This document shows positions 14,106-22,737 of a stretch of 64,000 bases of DNA, piece after piece. Numbering within the stretch: the first letter of the stretch is position 1; each line of letters starts with the position of its first letter. The stretch is from the NCBI GenBank assembly GCA_037444185.1, contig JBBIMW010000006.1:26745-90744 (forward strand), in the 5' to 3' direction. The DNA is from JAILZP01 sp037444185. Its GTDB lineage: Bacteria > Bacillota > Desulfotomaculia > Desulfotomaculales > Desulfocucumaceae. The notes below the pieces were generated by a model. That model was not told the origin of the DNA. It searched no databases and saw nothing but the letters and a program-made list of their open reading frames with translations. The position numbers and the translations under genes are program-made.

Positions 14106-16154
14106 ATGCTGATCAAAGAAATTATGTCTTTCGCCTCAAAGGTTGCCTATAAAACGAAAATAAAGGATGCGGTCCGGCAAATGCACCGGGAGAAGTGCGA
14201 GTATCTGGTGGTGGTGGATGAAGAGGATCGCCCCACCGGTGTTTTCGGCCCCAAACAGCTGCTGGATTACGCCGCGGGCTGTTGCGGCCCAGACGTTCCG
14301 GTGGAAGTCCGGGCTGAAAAATTTCATACTGTAAGTCCTTTTGAGACACTGGGAAAAGCGAAGGGCGGCGATGGCCGCTACCTGCTGGCCACGGAAGAAG
14401 AAGGACGGACCGCCGGCGTCATCCCCCCGGACTCCACCCTGGCAAAATACGATAATATTATCAACCGCCTCAAGACCATGCTGGACGCCACCTATAACGC
14501 CATCATCGAGGTTGACCGGGAAGGCCGCATTGTCACAATCAACCAGGCCATGGAAAAAGTTTTGGGAATGCAGTCCGGGGAACTGATGGGCAGGCCTATC
14601 GTGGAAATAATCCCCACCACAGGCCTCATCGAAGTGGTAAGGGACGGCATGCCTCAAATCGGAAGGCAAACCACCATCGGGGAAAAAACATACATCAGCA
14701 ACCGCACACCCGTGATCCAGGAAGGAAATGTTGTCGGGGCCGTGGCTATACTGCAGGACATCACCGAGCTGAAACAGGCCGTCGACGAATTGGCCAGCGA
14801 GCGCAACGACCGTGAGCTGCTGGAAACCATACTTGAGAACACCTACGAGGGAATTGTGGTGGTGGACAATCAGTGCAAAATCACCATGTTGAGCCAGACC
14901 TACGCAGAATTCCTGGGAGTCAGGAGGGAAGATGTCATCGGCAAAGATGTAAGGGACGTAATAGAAAACACCCGCATGCATATAGTGGTCAGAACCGGCG
15001 TTCCCGAACTGGATCAGGTCCAGAGGATCAGGGGCAACGATATGATCTGCATGCGCATTCCCATCATTAGAAACGGAAAAGTTGTATGCGCGGTGGGGAA
15101 GGTGATGTTCCGGGACGTCAGCCAGCTGAAGACTCTGGCCGTAAAAGTGGCCCAGCTGCAACACCAGCTGGAGTACTACAAGGGTGAGCTGAAGAAACAC
15201 CAGGGGACCAAATACTGTATTGACAGCATAGTGGGCCAAAGCCCCCAGATTGAAAGACTTAAAACCGTCGCCCTGAAAGTGGCCAAAAGTTCTTCCACCG
15301 TGCTCATACTGGGTGAAAGCGGCACCGGCAAAGAACTGGTGGCCCACGCCATCCACAATGCCAGCCCGCGCTGCCTCGGCCCCTTTGTCCGGGTCAACTG
15401 CGCCGCACTGCCGGAGAATCTTTTGGAAAGCGAGCTTTTTGGCTATCTGGAAGGATCCTTCACCGGCGCCAAAAAGGGCGGCAAAATGGGCAAATTCGAG
15501 CTGGCCGACGGCGGAACCATATTCCTTGATGAAATAGGGGACATGCCCTTGAATATGCAGGCGAAAATACTGCGGGTGCTTCAGGAAAAGGAGATCGAAC
15601 GGATAGGCGGAAACAGCCCCAAAAAAGTAGATGTGCGGGTTATCGCGGCAACCAACAGGGATCTGGAGGAAATGGTCAGATTAGACAAATTCCGGGAAGA
15701 TCTTTTTTACAGGCTGAACGTGGTAACCATGGAATTGCCTCCGCTAAGGGAAAGGAAAGAGGATATTGACTGCCTGGCGGAATTTTTTCTGGATAAACTT
15801 TCCCGTCAGCTGGGCTGCGGTAAAAAGAGAATTTCCAGCGATGCCATGGCTTTGCTTCACCGGCACCGCTGGCCGGGAAACATCCGGGAACTGGAAAATG
15901 CTCTGGAGAGGGCCCTTAATATAATGGACGGGGACACCGTCACCGCGGCCCACCTGCCCTATTATCTGGTCAAAGGCCATCCGGCGGACGGTGAAAAGAA
16001 TCTGGGGCCCCTCAAGGAGGCACTGGAAACATTCGAAAAAAATATTATTTTAAGGGCCCTGGACATTGCCGGTGGAAACAAGCTGTCTGCCGCCAGAATG
16101 TTGAGGCTTAGCAAATCCACTTTTTATGAAAAGATTGCCCGGCATAATATATAG
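14106..16154 (+). CDS. Sigma-54-dependent transcriptional activator (CBS-PAS-PAS-AAA+-Fis)
   Basis: 682-residue enhancer-binding protein. In order: a CBS-like pair (about 1-115, MHREKCEYLVVVDEEDRPTGVF), PAS1 (about 118-225, DATYNAIIEVDREGRIVTIN), PAS2 (about 240-345, ENTYEGIVVVDNQCKI), AAA+ domain with Walker A GESGTGKE, the sigma-54 contact loop as GSFTGA (GAFTGA variant), Walker B GGTIFLDEIGD, and a C-terminal Fis-type helix-turn-helix (AARMLRLSKSTFYEKI). It probably senses a small ligand through CBS/PAS and remodels RNA polymerase-sigma-54. It lies directly upstream of palindromic sites and a -24/-12 promoter in front of the CoA-transferase/TRAP genes, the obvious target. Confidence 0.93.
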   Translation: MLIKEIMSFASKVAYKTKIKDAVRQMHREKCEYLVVVDEEDRPTGVFGPKQLLDYAAGCCGPDVPVEVRAEKFHTVSPFETLGKAKGGDGRYLLATEEEGRTAGVIPPDSTLAKYDNIINRLKTMLDATYNAIIEVDREGRIVTINQAMEKVLGMQSGELMGRPIVEIIPTTGLIEVVRDGMPQIGRQTTIGEKTYISNRTPVIQEGNVVGAVAILQDITELKQAVDELASERNDRELLETILENTYEGIVVVDNQCKITMLSQTYAEFLGVRREDVIGKDVRDVIENTRMHIVVRTGVPELDQVQRIRGNDMICMRIPIIRNGKVVCAVGKVMFRDVSQLKTLAVKVAQLQHQLEYYKGELKKHQGTKYCIDSIVGQSPQIERLKTVALKVAKSSSTVLILGESGTGKELVAHAIHNASPRCLGPFVRVNCAALPENLLESELFGYLEGSFTGAKKGGKMGKFELADGGTIFLDEIGDMPLNMQAKILRVLQEKEIERIGGNSPKKVDVRVIAATNRDLEEMVRLDKFREDLFYRLNVVTMELPPLRERKEDIDCLAEFFLDKLSRQLGCGKKRISSDAMALLHRHRWPGNIRELENALERALNIMDGDTVTAAHLPYYLVKGHPADGEKNLGPLKEALETFEKNIILRALDIAGGNKLSAARMLRLSKSTFYEKIARHNI

Positions 16155-16160
16155 CCGGTA

Positions 16161-16253
16161 TTCCGGAACGTCGGAAATCTTCCGGAATACCGGAATTGTT
16201 CTTTAATTACATCAGAACATTGCCCTTAGGATAGCTCTTCCGGAATTCCGGAT
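16161..16253 (+). promoter_or_regulatory. Three 16-bp upstream activator sites (TTCCGG-N4-CCGGAA)
   Basis: TTCCGGAACGTCGGAA (16161-16176), TTCCGGAATACCGGAA (16180-16195) and TTCCGGAATTCCGGAT (16238-16253) share a 6-4-6 inverted-repeat layout; the middle one is perfect, the others have one mismatch. They lie 85-177 bases upstream of the -24/-12 promoter, a normal enhancer distance, just after the activator gene. Binding by that activator is inferred from position. Confidence 0.75.
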
Positions 16254-16310
16254 GAACGCGGCCGGCCCCGGACGGCTTATTACGGTCAGGAGATTATACC
16301 TGTATTCCAG

Positions 16311-16333
16311 CCGCCCCCAGGGGCGGTTTTTTT
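16311..16333 (+). terminator. Rho-independent terminator of the sigma-54 activator gene
   Basis: CCGCCCC (16311-16317), two-base gap, GGGGCGG (16320-16326), then seven Ts. The stated loop is tight, so the tip probably opens by a pair or two. It isolates the activator transcript from the sigma-54 promoter that follows within four bases. Confidence 0.8.
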
Positions 16334-16336
16334 GTT

Positions 16337-16352
16337 TGGCACAAAAAATGCA
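16337..16352 (+). promoter_or_regulatory. Sigma-54 (-24/-12) promoter of the CoA-transferase/TRAP operon
   Basis: TGGCAC-N5-ATGCA: GG at 16338-16339, ten bases, then GC at 16350-16351, the invariant GG-N10-GC spacing of sigma-54 promoters. It lies about 50 bases before the GTG start at 16401 and downstream of three activator palindromes. Confidence 0.85.
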
Positions 16353-16400
16353 ATAACAATATTCGCAATTTTCCCATTTTATCGAAGAGGTGGTTTTTTT

Positions 16401-17930
16401 GTGTCCGTAAAAGTGTTATCAGCACGGGAGGCGGTTGAAAAAATTCCCGACGGCGCCACTCTGGCCGTCAACGGTTTTGTGGGCTGCGGGCACCCGGAGG
16501 CCCTGACGGCCGCCCTGGAGGAAAGGTTTCTGGAGACGGGGCGGCCCCGGGGTCTTACCTTGGTATACGCCGCCGGGCAGGGCGACGGAAAGGACCGGGG
16601 CATGAATCACTTGGCCCACGCAGGCCTTCTGAAGCGGGTCATCGGCGGCCACTGGGGCCTTGCCCCCAAGCTGGGCGCCATGGCCATGGCCGGAAAAATT
16701 GAGGGATACAATCTTCCCCAGGGAGTCATATGCCACCTGTTCCGGGACATCGCCGCCGGAAAGGTGGGCACTGTAACCCATGTCGGCCTGTACACCTTTG
16801 TCGACCCCCGTCTGGAAGGGGGCAAAGTCAACGGTGTGACCACCGAAAACCTGGTGGAGCTGATTAGCCTGAATGGCCGGGAGCAGCTTTTTTACAAGGC
16901 ATTCCCCATCAATGTGGCATTTATCCGGGGAACCTCGGCCGACGAAAAGGGCAATATTTCAATGGAAAAGGAAGCCGTCACCCTGGAAGCCCTGCCCATC
17001 GCCCAGGCCGTCAAAAATTGCAAAGGCATAGTAATAGCCCAGGTGGAGCGGCTGGTCAGATCCGGCAGCCTTCACCCACAGACGGTGAAGGTTCCGGGCA
17101 TTTTAGTGGACTATGTAGTTCCGGCCCCCCCCGAAAAACACCTGCAAACTTTTTCCGAGCAATACAACCCGGCCTATTCCGGAGAAATAAAAGCCCCTCT
17201 CTCCGCCATTCAGAAGCTTCCCCTGGACGAGAGAAAAATTATTTGCCGGCGGGCGCTGGAGGAGCTGGAGCCGGATTCGGTGGTAAACCTGGGCATAGGC
17301 ATCCCGGAACTGATCGGGGCGGTGGCCACCGAGGAAAACAAGTCCGATTACATGACCCTGACCCTGGAGTGCGGCCCCATCGGGGGCATTCCCTCCGGAG
17401 GGCTGAGTTTCGGCGCCGCCACCAACCCGGAGTGTGTTGTGGATCAGCCCAGCCAGTTCGATTTTTACGATGGGGGCGGCATAGACACGGCTTTTTTGGG
17501 CATGGCGGAGATGGACTCCCAGGGCAATGTCAATGTCAGCAAATACGGACCCAGGCTGGTGGGGTGCGGGGGCTTCATAAACATCAGCCAGAACGCCAAA
17601 AAACTGGTATTCTGCGGCACATTCACGGCCGGGGGGCTTGAAACTTCGGCTAGGGAAGGCAGGCTATCCATTCTGCGGGAAGGGACCAACAAGAAACTTG
17701 TGGCCTCCGTGGGGCAAGTGACCTTTAGCGGGCGATACGCCGGCAGCGTAGGCCAAAAAGTGCTGTATATAACCGAGCGGGCCGTTTTCAGGCTTGGCCC
17801 GGACGGGGTGGAGCTGGTGGAAATTGCTCCCGGCATTGATTTGAAAAGAGACATATTGTCCCGGATGGATTTCGCGCCATCACTTTCACCGGACATGAAG
17901 ACAATGAAAGAAGGGTATTTCCGTGATTGA
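16401..17930 (+). CDS. Acetate/propionate-type acyl-CoA transferase, fused alpha-beta
   Basis: 509-residue family I CoA-transferase with both halves in one chain, moving CoA between acyl-CoA (typically acetyl-CoA) and a carboxylate. Catalytic glutamate is E323 in LTLECGPIGG; VVNLGIGIPELIG and GGLSFGAATNPE are family blocks, and the whole resembles clostridial propionate CoA-transferase. Start is GTG 16401 after GAAGAGGTGG; the frame is open 23 codons upstream but overlaps the promoter. It is the first gene behind the sigma-54 promoter and precedes TRAP genes by 86 bases, so it probably activates the acid brought in by that transporter. The actual acid is unknown. Confidence 0.9.
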   Translation: MSVKVLSAREAVEKIPDGATLAVNGFVGCGHPEALTAALEERFLETGRPRGLTLVYAAGQGDGKDRGMNHLAHAGLLKRVIGGHWGLAPKLGAMAMAGKIEGYNLPQGVICHLFRDIAAGKVGTVTHVGLYTFVDPRLEGGKVNGVTTENLVELISLNGREQLFYKAFPINVAFIRGTSADEKGNISMEKEAVTLEALPIAQAVKNCKGIVIAQVERLVRSGSLHPQTVKVPGILVDYVVPAPPEKHLQTFSEQYNPAYSGEIKAPLSAIQKLPLDERKIICRRALEELEPDSVVNLGIGIPELIGAVATEENKSDYMTLTLECGPIGGIPSGGLSFGAATNPECVVDQPSQFDFYDGGGIDTAFLGMAEMDSQGNVNVSKYGPRLVGCGGFINISQNAKKLVFCGTFTAGGLETSAREGRLSILREGTNKKLVASVGQVTFSGRYAGSVGQKVLYITERAVFRLGPDGVELVEIAPGIDLKRDILSRMDFAPSLSPDMKTMKEGYFRD

Positions 17931-18016
17931 AACAAGCAGCGCAAAAAAGCAATCGGGGGGTGAGATAAAAACATAATTAAATTTTAAATGATAAAAATGT
18001 TCAAAGGAGGAAAAAA

Positions 18017-19129
18017 ATGTTCAAGAACAAAAAGTGGTTGACATTGGCCCTGGTGATGGTCTTGGCGGTGGCGGCGCTGGCAGGAGGCTGCGCCAGCACC
18101 ACCTCGTCCAAGCCGGGGGACGGAAAATCGGCCGCCACCCCCCAGAAGGTGTACACACTGAAGATAGCCACCACCTGGCCGGACTCCATTCTAATCCACA
18201 AGATGCCTGTGGAGTGGGCCAGAATAGTCAATGAAACCAGCGGCGGCCGCTTGAAGGTTGAAGTGCATCCGGCCGGGGCCATTGTGGGCGCCCCCGAGGT
18301 GCTGGACGCCACCAAGGCCGGGACCATCGACGGATACCACGACTGGCCGGGCTACTGGATAGGCAAAATGCCCGCCTCCCCCTTCTTCGCGTCGGTGCCC
18401 ATGTATATGGAACCCTTCATGCACCTGGCCTGGATGTACGAGGGCGGGGGACTGAAGCTTATGCAAAAAATGTATGATCAGGCCGGCTATAACGTAAAGC
18501 TTTTGCCCCTGGGCATGACCCACCCCGAGCAGCTGGCGGTGTCCAACAAGCCCATGGAAAAATTTGATGACTTCAAAGGTCTGAAATACCGCACCGTGGG
18601 CTGGTGGGGCGAAATACTGCGCAGCGTAGGTGTGGCCGTCACCAGCGTGCCCGGCGCAGAGGTCTACCCCGGCCTGGAGAGAGGCATCATTGACGCCGCC
18701 GAATTCAGCACCCCCAGCGTAAACAAGGTATTGGCCTTTCAGGAGGTGACCAAGTACGTCAGCGGGCCCGGCATGCACCAGCCTGCAAGCATGTTCAGTA
18801 TCGGCATCAACAAGAAAAAGTGGGACGAGCTGCCCCCGGATCTGCAGTTGCTGCTGGAATCCACCGCCCGTTCCGTAACCCTTTGGAGCTGGACAAAGGA
18901 CCTGCAGGAAAGCATAGAAGCCCTGGATTCCTTCGACAAAAAAGGCATCAAGCGGGTGAAGGCGGACCCGGCGGTGCAGAAGAAACTATACGAAGAAACA
19001 ATAAAGCTGCTGGATGAAAAGGCTAAAAAAGAAGGCGGAATCTTTGCTGAAACCTGGACGTCAATGAAGAGCTACCGCCAGAAATTCATCGAATACGAAG
19101 ACTTCATGATACCCACCAGAATTAAATAG
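18017..19129 (+). CDS. dctP: TRAP transporter substrate-binding lipoprotein DctP
   Basis: 370-residue extracytoplasmic solute receptor of a tripartite ATP-independent (TRAP) transporter. Signal MFKNKKWLTLALVMVLAVAA then lipobox with Cys25 (LAGGC), so lipid-anchored as expected in a Gram-positive. TTWPDSILIHKMPVEWARIVNETSGGRLKVEVHPAGAIVG begins the mature domain; the DctP-family middle, ITSVPGAEVYPGLERGIIDAAEF type (here VAVTSVPGAEVYPGLERG), carries the conserved ligand region near residues 215-240. AAAGGAGG lies just before the ATG. The operon order dctP-dctQ-dctM is standard. TRAP systems mostly take up carboxylates, which fits the CoA-transferase next door. Confidence 0.92.
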   Translation: MFKNKKWLTLALVMVLAVAALAGGCASTTSSKPGDGKSAATPQKVYTLKIATTWPDSILIHKMPVEWARIVNETSGGRLKVEVHPAGAIVGAPEVLDATKAGTIDGYHDWPGYWIGKMPASPFFASVPMYMEPFMHLAWMYEGGGLKLMQKMYDQAGYNVKLLPLGMTHPEQLAVSNKPMEKFDDFKGLKYRTVGWWGEILRSVGVAVTSVPGAEVYPGLERGIIDAAEFSTPSVNKVLAFQEVTKYVSGPGMHQPASMFSIGINKKKWDELPPDLQLLLESTARSVTLWSWTKDLQESIEALDSFDKKGIKRVKADPAVQKKLYEETIKLLDEKAKKEGGIFAETWTSMKSYRQKFIEYEDFMIPTRIK

Positions 19130-19142
19130 CATTTAAGGCAAA

Positions 19143-19199
19143 GGGATGAAGCCCGAAATCAGGCTTCATCCCGGCCCGTATACCCGGACGGGCACTTTT
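19143..19199 (+). terminator. Two stem-loops between dctP and dctQ
   Basis: GGGATGAAGCC (19143-19153) pairs exactly with GGCTTCATCCC (19162-19172) around an eight-base loop. A second hairpin (about 19174-19194, CCCG...CGGG) is followed by six Ts. Together they may cause partial termination or protect dctP mRNA, giving more receptor than membrane subunits. Confidence 0.6.
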
Positions 19200-19221
19200 T
19201 TCGGAGGGGATTGATATTCCT

Positions 19222-19740
19222 TTGAGTACACTCAAAATATTACTGAGCGCCATAGACAGATTCAACGAGAAAGTGGCCAGAATATCGGCCTGGGCGATGC
19301 TGGCGCTGGTCTTAACCATGACTTACGAGGTAATAGCCCGCTATGTCTTCAGTTCCCCGACCCTTTGGAGCTACGACCTCAGCTATTTCCTGGGCAGTCT
19401 GGCGCTGATGCTGGGGATGGCCTACACACTGAAGATAAAGGGGCACGTCAACATCGACATTATTTACAATAGATTTCCCCCCAGGGTCAGGGCGCTGCTG
19501 TACGTTATTTTCGCCCTAATGCTCTTTTTCCCGCTATGGGGGCTGATGGTTGGCGCAATGATCCCCCATATGCTGTTTTCTTGGGCGGCACAGGAAAAGA
19601 GCTGGGTGGGCTCCTGGCAGCCCATAATCTACCCCTTCAAAACCTGGGTCACTCTGGGGGCCGCCATGCTGCTGCTGCAGGGAATAGCTGAATTCATCCG
19701 GGACTTGGTGGTACTTATAACCGGGGGTGAAAGACCGTGA
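19222..19740 (+). CDS. dctQ: TRAP transporter small membrane subunit DctQ
   Basis: 172-residue integral membrane protein with four predicted helices (about residues 20-42, 50-70, 90-112, 132-152), the topology of DctQ. Family features include AMLALVLTMTYEVIARYVF and LAYFLGSLALMLGMAY-like sequence in the second helix. It pairs with DctM to form the sodium-driven permease. TTG start at 19222 after GGAGGGG, and it overlaps dctM by GTGA, so both are made in equal amounts. Function is by family and position; small subunits diverge strongly, but the context leaves little doubt. Confidence 0.88.
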   Translation: MSTLKILLSAIDRFNEKVARISAWAMLALVLTMTYEVIARYVFSSPTLWSYDLSYFLGSLALMLGMAYTLKIKGHVNIDIIYNRFPPRVRALLYVIFALMLFFPLWGLMVGAMIPHMLFSWAAQEKSWVGSWQPIIYPFKTWVTLGAAMLLLQGIAEFIRDLVVLITGGERP

Positions 19741-21065
19741 CCATCAGCATTGAGCTTTTCACCTTCATGATGCTGGGATCCCTGATTGCCCTGATTGTCC
19801 TGGGCTACCCCGTGGCTTTTGTGCTGGGCGGCTTGGCCACCATCTTCGGACTTATCTTCGTGGGGCCCCAGGTGGTAAACCTTTTCATGCTGCGCATCTT
19901 CGGAGTAATGAGTGACTATATACTGCTGGCCATTCCCCTGTTCGTCTTTATGGGGGTGGTCATAGAGAAATCCGGGCTGGCCGGCCGGCTGTACGACGCC
20001 ACATTCGTGATCATGGGCAGGGTAAGGGGCGGCCTGGCCATCGCCACACTGGTCACCTGCACCATCTTCGCCGCCGCCACCGGAGTCGTCGGGGCCTCGG
20101 TGGTGACCATGGGGCTCCTGGCCCTTCCTTCAATGCTCAGATACAAATACAACATACCCATGGCCACCGGCTCCATCTGCGCCGGGGGAACCCTGGGCAT
20201 CCTCATCCCGCCCAGCGTGATGATACTGATATACGGACCTTTGGCCGGGATCTCGGTGGGCAAGCTTTTCATGGCGGCCTTCATCCCGGGCCTTCTGCTG
20301 GCCGGGCTTTTTCTGGCCTATGTTTTCATCCGCTGCCTGGTAAATCCTGCGGACGGGCCGGCGATGCCGGCGGATCACCCGGATCTGAACATACCGCTTG
20401 GCAGGAAGCTCTATCTCTTCTCCACCTCCGTACTGCCCGTAGCCCTGCTTATACTGACCGTGCTGGGATCCATATTCTTCGGAGTGGCGGCCCCCACCGA
20501 GGCGGCCGGGGTGGGGTGCCTGGCCGCCATGCTGCTGGCCATAGCATACAGGCAGTTCAATCTGAGCGCCCTCAAGGAAACAATATACAGGACCATGACC
20601 ATCAGCTGCATGATCTACCTGGTGCTAATCGGGGCCGGTTTCTTCACCGCCATATTCATCAACCAGGGAGGCGGCGATGTGGTGAAAAATCTGGTGCTGG
20701 GGCTGCCTCTTCCCAACTGGGGAATTCTCGTGGTGATGTTCGCCATTGTGTTCATAATGGGGGCATTCATCGACTGGATCGGCGTGCTGATGATCGCCGT
20801 GCCGCTGTTCACCCCCATAGCCGCCGCCCTGGGATACGACCCGCTGTGGTTCGCCATGATGTTCATCGTGGTCATGCAGACTTCCTTCCTGACGCCGCCC
20901 TTCGCCTACGCCATTTTCTACCTCAAGGGCATCGCGCCGCCGGAAGTCACCACCGGTCATATCTACCGGGGAATTGTTCCATTTATTATTTTGCAGTGGA
21001 TAGGCGTTTTTCTTCTGGCAGCCTTCCCGAAACTGATTACCTGGCTGCCCGGAATGATGAAATAA
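19737..21065 (+). CDS. dctM: TRAP transporter large permease subunit DctM
   Basis: 442-residue, very hydrophobic protein with about twelve predicted helices, the DctM-type permease that moves the solute with sodium. Recognisable blocks: MLGSLIALIVLGYPVAFVLGG at the start, ASVVTMGLLALPSMLRYKYN, GTLGILIPPSVMILIYG (the conserved GILIPPS signature, about residues 158-165) and ILVVMFAIVFIMGAFIDWIG. GTG start overlaps the dctQ stop. The next features are short palindromic repeats and then a convergent gene. With dctP and dctQ it completes the transporter. Confidence 0.95.
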   Translation: MTISIELFTFMMLGSLIALIVLGYPVAFVLGGLATIFGLIFVGPQVVNLFMLRIFGVMSDYILLAIPLFVFMGVVIEKSGLAGRLYDATFVIMGRVRGGLAIATLVTCTIFAAATGVVGASVVTMGLLALPSMLRYKYNIPMATGSICAGGTLGILIPPSVMILIYGPLAGISVGKLFMAAFIPGLLLAGLFLAYVFIRCLVNPADGPAMPADHPDLNIPLGRKLYLFSTSVLPVALLILTVLGSIFFGVAAPTEAAGVGCLAAMLLAIAYRQFNLSALKETIYRTMTISCMIYLVLIGAGFFTAIFINQGGGDVVKNLVLGLPLPNWGILVVMFAIVFIMGAFIDWIGVLMIAVPLFTPIAAALGYDPLWFAMMFIVVMQTSFLTPPFAYAIFYLKGIAPPEVTTGHIYRGIVPFIILQWIGVFLLAAFPKLITWLPGMMK

Positions 21066-21081
21066 ACCCCAGCCGCAGGTT

Positions 21082-21127
21082 AATAACTTAGGTACCCGGT
21101 ACCTAAGTTATTGGTACCTAAGTTATT
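21082..21127. repeat. Three copies of a 15-mer as inverted pair plus direct copy
   Basis: AATAACTTAGGTACC (21082-21096), one base, its exact inverse GGTACCTAAGTTATT (21098-21112), and a direct copy immediately after (21113-21127). A fourth copy is at 3849-3863. There is no T-run, so it is not a typical terminator although it lies between convergent genes. Confidence 0.8.
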
Positions 21128-21137
21128 CCAACCCTGC

Positions 21138-21755
21138 TTAGTTCACAGTAATAAAATCTTTTATTTGATCGTACAGTTTCTCCCCGATGCCCGGTACATT
21201 TTTTATGTCCTCTTCGGACATAAAAAGGCCTTTGCTTTCCCTGTGGTTAATTATACGCTGGGCCAATCCCGGCCCCACACCGGGCAGGGTTTCCAGCTCC
21301 ACCCGGCCGGCCCGGTTTATATTGACCCTGGGGGTTGTTTTTGCCGGCTGGGGCGCCAACCCGGGTTGAGACGCAGTGCCCGGCTGGGATGCCGGCCCAG
21401 GGGCCTGAAGGCTTTCCTGCTTAACAGGAACCACTATTTTCTGCCCGTCCTTTAGCGGAGCCGCCAGGTTGAGACCCTGAACATCAGCCAGGGCAAGGGG
21501 GACCGCCCTTTCCAGGGCGTCCGCCACCCGCATCTCCCTGGAAAACCTGTACACTCCTGGCCTCTCCACCGCCCCCGCCACGTGCACCACTACTTCCCTT
21601 GCGCCTTCGGCGCCGCCGGACTGTACGATTTCCGCACCCTTCCCGGGACTGGGGCTTTGCTCCCCATACCAGCGGGAAACTCTGTACCCGGCTGTAAAAA
21701 GAAGGACTGCGGCCAAAACAATAATTATTATTTGCTGTTTCCGGTCCACCTGCAT
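21138..21755 (-). CDS. comEA: Competence protein ComEA (SLBB plus helix-hairpin-helix)
   Basis: DNA receptor of natural transformation. N-terminal basic residues and one membrane helix (IIIIVLAAVLLFTAGY), a SLBB-type segment (VVHVAGAVERPGVYRF), a Pro/Gln-rich linker, and a C-terminal double helix-hairpin-helix (RVNINRAGRVELETLPGVGPGLAQRIINHRESKG) that binds double-stranded DNA. Start taken at ATG 21755 with AGGTG nine bases upstream; a GTG four codons earlier is possible. About 205 residues, normal. The pore gene comEC is 7.2 kb away on the same strand. Confidence 0.93.
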   Translation of the reverse strand: MQVDRKQQIIIIVLAAVLLFTAGYRVSRWYGEQSPSPGKGAEIVQSGGAEGAREVVVHVAGAVERPGVYRFSREMRVADALERAVPLALADVQGLNLAAPLKDGQKIVVPVKQESLQAPGPASQPGTASQPGLAPQPAKTTPRVNINRAGRVELETLPGVGPGLAQRIINHRESKGLFMSEEDIKNVPGIGEKLYDQIKDFITVN

Positions 21756-21850
21756 CAATTGAATCACCTGAAAAGGCTCATTGTTGCATTATTCATTCTT
21801 TTGTCCTTTTATTCTTTTTTTATTGACTTTTTCCTTTTTTGTTAAAAATA

Positions 21851-22540
21851 TTATTGCATGGCACTGTCCCCGTTGATCAGTATGGTGCCGTCCCTTTCCA
21901 GTACGGCCAGAAAAACTTTCTGCGGCTGCAGCCCCTTTTCGGCCAGTTTCCGTTCCAGCCAAGCGATGTCCAGCCCGTGGCGGTCAAGGCACTCTTTAAA
22001 AACATCCCCGTCCATAATCAGCACCGCGGGCAACCCCTCATAGGGCGCGGCAAGTCCCAAATCACTGGGTGTTACCGGCCTCCTGGACGATTTGGGGATT
22101 ACACTGAGCCTCCCCGAGGTCTCCAGCACCGCCACCTCCACATCCTCGGGCCTGGGGTAACCCTTTTCCCTCAACTGGCCCAGTAAATCGTCCAGATTGT
22201 ACCGGGCCCTCCTCATCTCTTCTTTTAAAATGCGGCCGCCATCAATAACCAACTGGGGTCTTCCGTCTAAAAAAACCCTTAGTTTGCGGCTGTGCAGGGC
22301 TGCATAGCTAAGACAGATTTCCAGTAAAGCCAATATCCCCAGGGGAACCATGGAATGCCACAGTGGTTCGGCCGTAGACTGCATTGGTATGGCGGCTATC
22401 TCGGCCACAATTATGGCCACCACGAAATCAAAGGGAGACAGCTGTCCTATTTCCCTTTTGCCCATCAGCCTGACCACCAGCAGCACCACAAAATATATTA
22501 AAACCGTCCGGAATACCAAGTCCGCCATTTTTACCGCCAC
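21851..22540 (-). CDS. DUF421/YetF-family membrane protein
   Basis: 229-residue protein of the YetF/YrbG-like DUF421 family: three N-terminal membrane helices with LVFRTVLIYFVVLLVVRLMGKREIGQLSPFDFVVAIIVAEIAA, followed by a cytoplasmic domain with RPQLVIDGGRILKEEMRRARYNLDDLLGQLREKGY, the family signature. The role is unknown even in the well-studied members; some are linked to spore or cell-envelope physiology. GTG start at 22540, or ATG 22528 four codons later; neither has a strong site. Intergenic spacing on both sides indicates a single-gene unit. Confidence 0.9.
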   Translation of the reverse strand: MAVKMADLVFRTVLIYFVVLLVVRLMGKREIGQLSPFDFVVAIIVAEIAAIPMQSTAEPLWHSMVPLGILALLEICLSYAALHSRKLRVFLDGRPQLVIDGGRILKEEMRRARYNLDDLLGQLREKGYPRPEDVEVAVLETSGRLSVIPKSSRRPVTPSDLGLAAPYEGLPAVLIMDGDVFKECLDRHGLDIAWLERKLAEKGLQPQKVFLAVLERDGTILINGDSAMQ

Positions 22541-22737
22541 ATCCTGTCCGGAAAAGCATTTAATGTCTCTTTATTTATCTTTTGCCGGAGGGACGGTGAA
22601 AACCCAGAAATATTCTGCCAAAGACCTGGTAGCCAATGCAAAAAATAATTTACTTTTTATATTTGTTTAATAAAATCTTAATTTTCTTCTTTTAGAATTA
22701 GTTGCATAGATGTTTCCTTGCAAGGAGGGATCCACCG

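Noticed and set aside
14136..15356. Long minus-strand frame opposite the sigma-54 activator
   Set aside because: Antisense shadow; the activator's domains are all on the plus strand.
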